This document shows, piece by piece, positions 54,687 to 64,000 of a DNA stretch of 64,000 nucleotides (within the stretch, counting starts at the first letter, position 1; every line of letters starts with the position of its first letter). The notes under the pieces were generated by a model. That model did not search any database, had not been told where the DNA came from, and saw nothing but the letters and a program-made list of their open reading frames with translations. Source of the stretch: Ichthyophis bannanicus (Eukaryota > Chordata > Amphibia > Gymnophiona > Ichthyophiidae); the NCBI GenBank assembly GCA_033557465.1, contig CM066044.1:188844184-188908183 (forward strand), in the 5' to 3' direction. Position numbers and translations under genes: made by a program.

Positions 54687-54720
54687 TATAAAGACACATA
54701 GGTGCCTATGTGTCTTTATA
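54687..54720. repeat. 34-base perfect palindrome
   Basis: TATAAAGACACATAGG, a two-base centre (TG), then the exact reverse complement. It probably represents the fused ends of a MITE-4 element, whose termini use ATTTTATAAAG and ATAGGTGCC words. Confidence 0.85.
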
Positions 54721-56184
54721 AAACAGGATACAATAGGTATCTAAACAGCCTTCAGACATAAGTGACCAATTCTAAAATTGCTCTCCATAACGTGGACATA
54801 TCAAACAATTGATTGAGTGGGGGCAATCAGATAGACCCACATAAACATATATGCCCCAAAATAGAACAATTCTGAGAGCAAGTATTTAATCTTTGAGAAA
54901 AATCTGTAAAGTTTTGAGTTCCTCTCCTGCCAATTATTTAATTTCTATATAACTGCAAACATTTAAACACTGCAATGGGTTGAAATGTAGCAGTATTATT
55001 ACCATCAACAGAACAATAGCCCAAGGTATCATATTTTCAGATGAGATGTTTCACGCATTTAGGGACACATGTTCATAGTAAACCTCATTAATAAGTAACC
55101 TATAATCCATGAAGCAGGCACCCTTGTTGACAATTCATTTTATTATTAAAGAATGAAAACCAATAAAATGATTGAATCCAAAAAGAGGCATCATAGACCT
55201 AATAAAAGACGCACGTCTGTGATTTCAAAAAATATTTTGAAAAAAGATAGGACACTAATGGATAAAGCCAACAGAGGAAACTGAAAAGCAAAGAAATTGA
55301 CCAGGCAAGGAATATGGAGTGTACTGCTACTTTACAACCTACAAAGTATTCAAAGAGTATTTGCCTGCCTCTATAGAGGTGTTATTTCCCTTCCATTGTC
55401 GCCATTGCCTTGCCTTCCTTTGACCACTTGACTTTCCTGTCTTCCCAAGGAGCTTTGTACAGAGTGCCTGTAAGTAGGTGTGCCATATGGGCACATTCCT
55501 ATGCAAAATACATGTACTGCCCAGCCTACAATATCACAACATGGTCACAAGGTGAACTCTGCAGACAGAGAACCATGGTGCTACAGCCAAGGCTATTATA
55601 CATGCAGATAATGGGACTTCAGCACTCTGGACAGAAACAAAGAGATGCAGTTGATCAAGAACAGCCATATAATCATATCTAGAAATCTCGGAGAATATTT
55701 TTGGTGACCTGTTGCCCACTAGTGATTTACTACTCATTTGTTCGCTAACGTTCCCACATGTTGAGGAAGAGGATAATTGTTCCTTTCTTTTACCGACCTT
55801 ATAAGCTAAAATCTTCTCAAAAAGATAAGAGGCTGATATTCCCCTAGCTCATATGAATTTAGACCATATTTAGTGATATTTAGTCTACCATCATCATTGT
55901 AATTTTTAAAAATAACTTAGCAAGAAAGAAATGCTGAGCTAGTCTATGTATGGAAAAATATCACAATATTTATCAATGGTATCATCAGTGTGTATATGGA
56001 TTTGAAATAAGAAAATGACTGTTTTAAACAGATGATGCTCTGATTCAATTCCCCAGATATATTTGGAGACTATTTCTTTTGTGTACATTTTTATGTTTGA
56101 CCTGAATTAGCAGGTGAGCACATGTGCTTCTGCTGACTGAATTCCTCTCCACCAGAACATACCAGGAAGGTCTCCCATTCTCAT
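54721..56184. other. no gene or repeat recognised
   Basis: AT-rich, apparently single-copy DNA. The frame 55410-55682 on the plus strand has no recognisable domain and no coding context. Confidence 0.4.
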
Positions 56185-56187
56185 TCA

Positions 56188-56617
56188 GGGCCCTTTTTAC
56201 TAAAGCCTGCAAAGAGTTTACAATAAATACACCAAACAAATGCATTTTAATTACAAAGCCTCTGTGTTAGCTGTCTAGGGCATGACTAGTATGTTCCAGG
56301 CACCTAATGCATGATGGGAACTTGAACTCGTGTTCCACTAAGGCAGATTCACTTAACTGCTCCCATAGAGGAATCATTAGATGAACCCACGTTAAAAGCC
56401 ATGCTGCCGTCAAGCGCACGGCAATTTACCTGGCGCTAAAGGTAATGTGCTCTCCATGCCCACTCTCCATCCATTTCCCATTGCATCCCATGATCACCGA
56501 TTAACATGCGTTTTAGGGTGCGATAGCAGACATCCTTGTGCGCTAGTGTTTCTGATTGCCAATTGCCCATGTCAAAATGTGCATTAACTGGCTAAAAAAC
56601 TTTAATAAAAGGGGCTC
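56188..56617. mobile_element. MITE with GGGCCCTTTTTACTAAAG ends (430 bp)
   Basis: The left end GGGCCCTTTTTACTAAAGC pairs with the right end CTTTAATAAAAGGGGCTC. The flanks are TCA and TTA, so the 3-bp duplication is imperfect. The interior has GTTAAAAGCCATGCTGCCG and CGCTAAAGGTAATGTGC. It is the same family as 60202-60626 and shares TIR style with the large elements. Confidence 0.7.
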
Positions 56618-57667
56618 TTAGTGTAATGTCTCCAAATAGGTTTGTTTTAGACATACCTCACTTGTAAAATGCTGGATATAGTTGCAGTCTCTTCTGCTTC
56701 CTGCTCACTTGCAATGTCAGTTAGAGGACAATAATCAACCTACTGACATTGGTGGAAGCCTTGCACCAATAATCAAAGCAAAATGACGTGGGTAGTTTTA
56801 CTTCGATGATTGCCCCTTTCCCCCAAAATATTATTTGCAAAGATTTGTGCTTGCTTTCTCTGCTGCTAATTTTTTCATCAGGAACCATGTTACATAGCCT
56901 GCTCACTTTCTGCTTTCCTATGAACATTTCAAAATAATGCAATAGGAGAATCAAAAAGATTTTGTCCATATGGAGGGTAGTCAGTTTTCAAAAACCCTAT
57001 TTCTATGGCTACAATGCTTTTTCATCTATGGAAATGACTCTGAAAATTACCTTCTATATGTCTACCTGAACAGCACTGTGATCGGTCTCCATTTGACCGA
57101 TCACTTCCTCATAATTTAGAACATAAGATATTCTAAGGATAAGTTCCACAGGAATATTCCTAGGTAATATAAGTAGTTGTCCAGACAAATTCTCCATTCC
57201 CTCAGTGAACAAATCTGTGTGTGCTGTGAGGGCAGGGGAGGCTGGAGGAGGAAAGGCATGTGGGAATTTTGTTTGACAATTTCTTGTGCATTGTTTGCTG
57301 CCCATAGTATGTATATGCCATAAAATTTTGGAGTAGCATCTCTGCTAGCACTACATTTTCAAAAAGAAAGTACAATGGGAAAATTATCTTGCAGATCAAC
57401 AGGCATAGAGCATCTACAAGCCCTACAAGCCGTCCTCATGGCTTTCCAAAACTTCTGCCTCCTTTCCAAAGCTATCTGCATTGTAAACTTGAAAGTACAT
57501 TTTAGATCATTTGTGGAGATCCGAATTGAGACTTTGAGATTGCAATGTGCACAACCCTGGCAATATTTTAGAAAAAGCTCTGCCAAACATGGCGCCATTT
57601 TACCAATCTATATGTGGGAAAAATCAATGGAGGAAACAAGGCAACTTAAATGTGTAAGTGCCGACAC
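56618..57667. other. no gene seen
   Basis: AT-rich DNA with several chance frames on both strands at 57200-57670. No TE signature apart from an AGAACATAAGATATTCTAAG string at 57118, reminiscent of the CR1 terminus. Confidence 0.35.
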
Positions 57668-57670
57668 TTA

Positions 57671-57797
57671 AGGGCATGTTTACTAAGGTTAATGCGCATT
57701 AAGTAAAGTTAACTTGCATGAAGCGCTACAGTGGCTCATAGAAATGAATGGGCCATGGCAGCATGTAAAGCACTATAACCTTTAGTAAACATTCTCC
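57671..57797. mobile_element. 127-bp MITE with TTTACTAA ends
   Basis: The left end AGGGCATGTTTACTAAGG pairs with the right end CCTTTAGTAAACATTCTCC. TTA flanks both sides (57668-57670 and 57798-57800). The interior has TTAATGCGCATTAAGTAAAG. The TIR is nearly that of the 3.9 kb elements, so it may be a minimal derivative. Confidence 0.8.
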
Positions 57798-57800
57798 TTA

Positions 57801-58689
57801 AATGTGGTATTTTACAACTTAGTTCTGTAAGTCTGCGAATCAATATATGCAAATGTTACCAAGTAACTACAGAGGCAAGTATCTTCATTTAATGAGAATT
57901 TGGGGAGGGAAATAATTGGGGATTCAAGATAACCACTTTAATCCCTCCTGTAAAGGGCAGGCCGCAACGAGCACTTTTAAAAACCAAAATGTGTCAGGGA
58001 GCAGATGTAAATCTCGAGATGGACAATTTTGTGTATTCTCTATATGAAATGGGAAATTCACCTGTAGATTTTTGACCCCCCCCCCCGGCCACCCCCCTCC
58101 CACCTCTTAGAACCTTTACACATTAAGGACGTCCACATGTAAGTTCAGCTCTTTCTAAAATGGCCATTTCCACATGTAGAAATCTCAAATAAGGCTTCTA
58201 AAATAATCCCTTTTGTGAAAAGTTTCAGATCCTGAACGTTACAAAATTAGTGACAAATTAGCCAAGATATTCATGAAAATTTCCTGAGAATCCACAGATA
58301 GTCATATCTGATCACAATAAATGCCAATTGAAATTATCTAGCATTTCCTGACATGAAAGGCATCGATTAGCTAATACCTTCAGCACAATCTATAAAGTTA
58401 ATTATTCATCAAGGAGATTGCTACATCGCATGGTCGGATATGAGGGCTCAATGTGTATCTATCTCATTTGTTGACAAGAGCTTCACATATACAGTCATGT
58501 GCTTTCACGTGACACAGCATCAAAAAAAGACTTAAACCGCATGACTATCAGCTACATCCACGTACTAAAAGTGATTGCAGATACTGCGATTCCTATTTTG
58601 TGCATGCTGCAGTAGAATAACAGTTGGACAGCAGTAGGGGTTGTTCTTTTTTGGGGGCTGGGGAGATTAATGGGTCCTGCTGGATGGGG
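57801..58689. other. no gene seen; C-run and MITE-3 scrap
   Basis: A C-run lies at 58076-58087. GGCTTCTAAAATAATCCC at 58193 resembles the right end of MITE family 3. The remainder is AT-rich and unassigned. Confidence 0.35.
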
Positions 58690-58790
58690 CCATATGGAGT
58701 TTGTGTTTTTATTGTTGATTATACACCGCCATGACTGCTATGGCAAATGGCGGTATATAAATGTTTTAAAATAAAATAAATAAATAAAAC
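58690..58790 (+). mobile_element. L2-like LINE 3' tail
   Basis: ATTATACACCGCCATGACTG and AAATGGCGGTATATAAATG form the short UTR hairpin typical of these LINE ends. AAAATAAATAAATAAA follows. Confidence 0.65.
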
Positions 58791-60198
58791 TGATTTCTAA
58801 AATGTGTTTGAAAAATAACAGTTAACCTGTCAAAGAGCTTTGATGACATCATCCAGCTGCTACTAGTCTTATGCCTCTACCAGCCCCTTCTTAGTTCATG
58901 CTGGTACCCACCAGCAATCTTTCCTGATAGCAAATTAATATAACATTTTTAATTCAAATCTGGTATTAACAGGATCATAAGAAACAGTCCATGCCACTGC
59001 ACTCATTAATTGCCTAAATCCTTCAATCAGGAGAGAAGTATGAGTGAAGCCATTTATCCAGTACCATGATTCTCAGTTCTTAACTCAGCCTTTCATTACA
59101 AATACTGCATGGGGCGTTGCCCTGGTGGTTCAATGATGAATGTGATGTTATGACATCGAAAAATGTATGCGGAGTACTGTACACTAGATCCGGAGCTCTC
59201 AACCCAGTCCTTGGGACACCCTCAGTCACATTGCTTTCCATGAGATTGATCTGCATGCACTGTCTCCACTGTGGATATCATGAGAACTACTGTGCTGATT
59301 GAACGACTTCACTCTTACTTTGCTCATAATGGAAGGATGGAAGGATTTGGGCAGTTGATGAATGCGATGGCACAGATGGTTTCTTATGATCCAGTTTCAT
59401 TAATACCAATTTTAAATTGCTAGTATTACATTATATTGCTATCAGAAAATGTTAAAAATAATGGTAGAGTTGACCCAGTGACAACAGTTATGCATCGCCA
59501 TGTGGAAGGTCCACAGATTGGAACCCCAGAAGTGGGGTCTTCTTTTTCCTGTGTTGGCAGTATTCGTGGCTCCTGGGGACAGGAAGTTGTGGTCCGTGCT
59601 TAAGGGTGAAACTTAGTGGCTAGAATCAGGGCCTATGATTGCAGGGCTCTGGAAGGAGCCCCACTGCATGGACAGTGGTCGAGGACTGTCCCTGAAATAA
59701 CCAGACTTGGTGTGTTGGGAGGGAGGGGGAGATAAAATAAGGGGGAAAATCCTTGGGCGTTGTGAATGAAAGATCCTGGTCCCAGATCTCAGGCCTGGTT
59801 TCAGTTGAAGTACAGTATAACTGGAAAGAAGCAGATGGAAATTGCTGGGGCAAAGCAGAAAGAAATCCTGGAGCCTACAGAATGTTTGTACATGTTTGCT
59901 GGGTCTGTGTCATCATTGTTCAATTTGGAAGACAATTCAGATTATTATAAAGGAAACAGCACTGTAGTTTCTTGGAATCTGTTTTCCTCTTGGGAGAACT
60001 ACTAAATAATTTAAAATGCTTATTTCTCAGCTTTTAGTAGTGGCAAGACACACCATAGCATGTAAATGGAAAATAGCTAAATGTACCTTAATTAGCAGGC
60101 TGACTAGCTAGAGTCTGGAATGTTCTAGTTATGGAGCAACTAGATTGCGAAAGGCAAAGTAAGAGAACTGGATCTTGGAAGAGGACTAGATCTCAGTC
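58791..60198. other. mostly unassigned; one hAT-like MITE scrap
   Basis: 59185-59310 carries CTCTCAACCCAGTCCTTGGG, GAGATTGATCTGCATGCAC and TGGATATCATGAGAAC, a decayed member of the family at 10432. Elsewhere I see no gene. A tRNA-like ACAACAGTTATGC...GATTGGAACCCC at about 59480-59527 is too weak to call. Confidence 0.4.
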
Positions 60199-60201
60199 TT
60201 A

Positions 60202-60626
60202 GGGGACCTTTTACAAACGTGGACTAAGCAGCGTGTGCTTTGGCACATGATAACTGTTAACATGGGGGGCATGACAGATACCATGCACCAATTCCTGCGC
60301 TAACTGAAAATTGTATGCTGGGGAGGAGAATGGATGGGTTAGGGGCGAAGAGTGGGCAAGGAGAGCACATTGCAGTTAGCCCTGGGGGACATATTACATG
60401 CTGTCGATGTTGCAGTTGTCATGAGTTCACCGAATGCCACCTCGATGGATGGTATAAGTGCACCAACGGTAACTGTACCACACATGCGTCCCCGTGTTAA
60501 CTGCTGGGAACATGCTGGCCATGCCTCTGGTAGATTCTGCAGAGACTTCGCACTTAACACACATTGGTTTCAGCGTTAAACACACATTATATGCAAAAAT
60601 ATAACACACATTAGTAAAAGGGCCCC
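60202..60626. mobile_element. MITE with GGGGACCTTTTACAAA / TTAGTAAAAGGGCCCC ends (425 bp)
   Basis: TTA flanks both ends (60199-60201 and 60627-60629). The inverted ends agree at most of the first 18 positions. The interior has AGTGGGCAAGGAGAGCAC and CACTTAACACACATTG. It is related to 56188-56617. Confidence 0.8.
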
Positions 60627-60638
60627 TTATATCATAAT

Positions 60639-61008
60639 CAGTGGTGGAAATTCCATCCAAGCAAGCCCCGCAACTCAGGGGGGCCTGGGCACAAAGGAGG
60701 CACACATAGCAGTGGCGGCAGAAGCGTGGCAAACTTACTTTAACATGTTTGCTGTCCTGCTCCACTCGTGTAAGTTCGCCATGGGAAACGTAGGCCTGGC
60801 GGCTGTGCCCCACTGGCCCGCGTTCCCCATGGCAAACTTACAAGAGCCAAGCAGCATGACAAACATGATACTCGTAAAGTAAGTTTGCCACGCTGCTGAT
60901 GCCACTGCCACATGAAAGGCCCACTGCACAAAGGAGGGGCCCACACAGGGGAGGGGACAGGCCACCACTGCAACAATGGGGGGTCCCTCATTGTAACTTA
61001 CACCACTG
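60639..61008. mobile_element. foldback hAT-type MITE (370 bp) with perfect 8-bp TSD
   Basis: CAGTGGTG at the left and CACCACTG at the right are flanked on both sides by ATCATAAT (60631-60638 and 61009-61016). Long internal arms pair: GCGTGGCAAACTTACTTTA near 60722 with its complement near 60880, and GTAAGTTCGCCATGGG near 60771 with its complement near 60825. So the element is a large imperfect hairpin. The ends and duplication size fit the hAT superfamily. Confidence 0.9.
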
Positions 61009-61016
61009 ATCATAAT

Positions 61017-63035
61017 CTATCTTCTGGGTACCAGCTACCTGTAAAATCTGAACAATGTTAATTTGACCATTTTTCCCTGTGTTTTTCTCTTTGCCTTTCT
61101 TTATTTAAACTCTTTATTTCACTACATTCTTAATGAAGTTTCCTGTTTTCCTTTTCAAATAAGATCCAGATTTGGAGTTAAACTTGATCATATCTGTCTA
61201 AGGGCCAGATTCACTAAGGCTTTGCTCCCATGCTGCACCTATGGGAAAAAAGCTTAGTAAACGGGGATATTACTCTGCCATTACTCTCTGTTTTATCTTT
61301 TCCTTTTGTCCCTCCCTCTCTCTGCTAATGCCCACCAAGCCAGCAGCAGCACTGAAAGAAACTGTAAGCACAGTGCCTTTAAGCCCGTGCATGCCCTCAA
61401 GGCCCTGTCAATCCTGCCCTCCTCTGATGCGGAATCTGTGTGTCAGAGGGCATGGGACCAACATGGCCTTAGAGGCTCAAAGGCTGTACATTTACAGTTT
61501 ATTATAGTTCCACCATCACTGCTGGTCCAGACATTGAAGCAACTAGGACCAGAGGCTGGTTTAGAAGATAATGCTGGATGGGGGAAGTTAGAAGGGCGAT
61601 ATAGGACCATGTGCTAGGGAGAAAAGTAAGAGGGGAGATGCAGGACCATTGGAGGGGAAGGAGGGGACATGGAGGATACAGGAGAAGGGATGAATAGATT
61701 AAAAGAGGTGGGATACTGGGGACAGGGGGGGACTGCCCCAAAACTAGCCAGATATTTTTAGGGTGCTCTGTGGGGATATTGAGAGCACACTTTATATTGG
61801 GCTGAGTGGGGTTTAGCAAGTCTTGCTAACTAGATAAACCCTTTGAATATTGACTCCAAAATGTCCAGACAACAAAGGAAGAAAACAATTATTTTCAATT
61901 TAGTGATTAGGATATGTCAGTTTTTGGAATTTAGGTGTGCTGTCTTCATATTTTACATTTCTCTAGTGCTGCATTGCATGTAAAGTCTGGCTTCCTGGGG
62001 GTTTCAGTTTAATTTTTGTCAACATATTTCTACTGTCTGAGATAACAACATTTACTACATGTAATTATGTATTTATATGTGCAAGCATATACATATTTAT
62101 GAGGTATGCATGTCCTCCTGTCCAGTTGGCCACAACGTAGAAGGCTTCCCCTCCCGCAGGATCAGTCAGCTCACTTACAGTGTCTTTTTTTCTATTGCAA
62201 CCAGACATTGAAATGCATTTGACACTCTATCCTAGCTGCTTTTTTTGGCTGGTGCACAATGTTGGCTTTAGTATGGGAAAGGAGAATATCATGCTATTTA
62301 CTGTGCACATACTAAAGCTTCATTTGTTTGCATGTACATACATGATAATTTTAGCTCTACATGCTATCAACAGCTGAAACCAATAAAACACGTATGTTGA
62401 GCCACTGTAGCATGACAACTTTACATTTAAAGCCCATCGGGCAGGCCCATGCCTGAGGGCCTCGCCAGAGGGCCCTTTTACGTGGCCCTTAGGCAGGGAA
62501 TGCTGGGGGTGATCAAAATAGCAGTCATTGGAACCAAGATCATCAGTTCAGCCAGACCGCCTTTCTAATATCTGGCAAGCAATAAGTCCGTCCAGCATCT
62601 CAAACCTTTGCTTCTTCAACCAACCCAACATAAGATTAACCTATCTCATGTCATATATCTTGGTTGGCATAATTATCACTCATTGGTGAATGTCAGAATT
62701 GTTCTGACTCTACTACCAGTAACTTTGCATATAACTTGCTCTACTCTGTCTTGGAGCTCCTGTTGCTTTCCTCTAAACAATCTCCAGCGTTTGATACTTT
62801 GTTTGATATTGGTATATAGCAGCACATCCCACAATATATTGTAATTGAGCCATCCTTGCTCCCTTTAGAATAACTCTGCAAATACTGATTCACTGCTTGT
62901 AAGCTTAGTACTAGCCTGTTATATTGACCCTGCTATTGGGGACTACCTTTGATTTCCACAATCTAATTCTCAGGTGACTCTTACACCAACCCGTCCCCTT
63001 ACCTCTGTTTACCTTTCCCCACAAATACTCATATA
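61017..63035. other. no gene seen
   Basis: A 53-base stretch (61204-61256) with GGGCCAGATTCACTAAGG and AGCTTAGTAAACGGGG may be a tiny TTTACTAA-type MITE. Frames at 61241-61620 on the plus strand overlap it and show no domain. The rest is AT-rich and single-copy by eye. Confidence 0.35.
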
Positions 63036-63741
63036 GGGCCCGATTTCATCCCGGACGTAGATCCCCTCTGTACGCCTGGTCTAGCCCAGCAGGATCAGAA
63101 TCAGAAAAGTCCTGCAATTCAGTCCAGCCTGCACATGCAGAACTGTCCCCAGCTAACTCAGTCAAAGCTCTTCTATGGAATTGCGGCGCCATGGCGTCAT
63201 GTTGCCATGGCACTGCGGCTACATTAAAGAGCCACGATGCTGGCTGCTGCAAAGTAAAGCATATTCCCCACAGCCCGACCCCCAATCTGGCCTCCTAAGG
63301 CCAGGGTCGTGCTGCGGGGAATGTCCTCCAGACCCCCGCCCCATCCACACCCCGGCAGTGCAATAAAGAAACATCCAGGGAAGTAATTCCACCTCAGAGG
63401 TGGATAACTTCCCCACACGTCACCAGCCCTGGACATACCGGGCCGACATTAGAATCGGCACTGTACATCCAGGGTCGTGACCGCCCAGACTCCACCCCCT
63501 TCCCCTCCCTGTCTAACTTCCCCACACATGTCACCAGCCCTGGACATACAGGACCGACATTAGAATCGGCACTGTACATCCAGGGTCGGTGACTGCCCAG
63601 ACTCCACCCCCGAGCCACCCTGTCTAACTTCCCCGTACAACCGGCGGGGAAGTTAGTCGAGGCAGGATGAAGGCATGAATAGCGGGGATGGACATCCGTT
63701 GGGCCATCCATCCCTGCTATTTGTGGCACAGAATAACCCCC
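63036..63741. mobile_element. MITE family 5, second copy (706 bp)
   Basis: It starts GGGCCCGATTTCATCCCGG and ends GGCACAGAATAACCCCC, with ATA on each side (63033-63035 and 63742-63744). It is collinear with 49720-50390 but contains a tandem duplication of about 115 bases (63406-63610). The hairpins seen in the first copy are eroded. Confidence 0.65.
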
Positions 63742-64000
63742 ATAGTGTTCACCACTATAATTTACTTCAAATAGTAAGACTCAAAATACTTGAAGAACAT
63801 CACCTGAAATTCAATTACAGCTGTTATTTCACTGCTTGCACAATGGAGCTTAAGAAAGCCATTGCCTGCATATTGCACTTGCCCCTCCTACTCCTTGTAA
63901 TCTCAAGCACTCATTCTCTTTGACAAGATGCCAACCTACAAAGTCCCATCCCAATCATTCACAGCCCAACCAGACATAACACAAATTCACATCTATTTAA
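63742..64000. other. unassigned right edge
   Basis: The plus-strand frame 63675-63923 contains a leucine-rich run (ILHLPLLLLVISS) but begins inside the MITE. It might continue into a LINE beyond the window, but no recognisable motif is visible. I make no call. Confidence 0.3.

Noticed and set aside
59460..59540. Third SINE
   Set aside because: Only a weak B-box-like GATTGGAACCCC; no A box at proper spacing and no body similarity to the SINEs at 38003 and 48901.
61241..61617. Two overlapping plus-strand frames as a small gene
   Set aside because: They share DNA in different registers, start next to a MITE-like palindrome and show no motif or splice context.

Overview
The window looks like repeat-dominated intergenic or intronic DNA from a large-genome vertebrate. 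The repeat mix is several CR1-clade and L2-like LINEs, an RTE fragment, a DIRS-type tyrosine-recombinase retroelement, tRNA-derived SINEs and many terminal-inverted-repeat elements. It suggests an amphibian, and a caecilian is my best guess; that is inference from repeat style, not from a marker gene. I found no host exon, rRNA or functional tRNA gene. Every protein-like frame I could recognise belongs to a transposable element.

Layout. 1-1460 is a G-rich minisatellite. 2030-7289 holds an L2-like 3' end, a truncated copy of a large TIR element, an RTE fragment and a MITE. 7290-12570 is a three-level nest: a CR1 LINE contains an L2-like LINE, which contains a 3.9 kb TIR element. 13966-25084 carries two more large TIR elements (one itself hit by a LINE) and an old L2-like LINE. 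25549-35331 is a four-level nest: TIR element inside CR1 inside DIRS inside CR1. 35332-47160 is a dense run of LINEs, a SINE and MITEs, including a CR1 that interrupts an L2-like LINE. 47190-47876 is a GC-rich, CpG-rich block with inverted ends. 48030-54000 holds a SINE, MITEs, a 5'-truncated L2-like LINE with a long open RT frame, and CR1 pieces. 54000-64000 is sparser AT-rich DNA with short MITEs, including a foldback hAT-type element with a perfect 8-bp target duplication.

The most notable system is a family of large non-autonomous elements of 2.6-3.9 kb. There are four copies with both ends and one truncated copy. They start GGGGYATGTTTACTAAAC, end in its reverse complement, and are flanked by matching 3-bp duplications (TAA, TAA, ATA, TTA), like PIF/Harbinger elements. 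None shows a transposase. Inside they carry two tRNA-like modules with A-box and B-box resemblance and a dense array of palindromic AAGGCACCTTAT-type repeats near one end. Shorter MITEs in the window share the GGGG...TTTACTAA end, so one family of transposases may have moved elements from about 0.13 to 3.9 kb.

All boundaries are by eye. Family names are clade-level judgements from motifs, not database matches.
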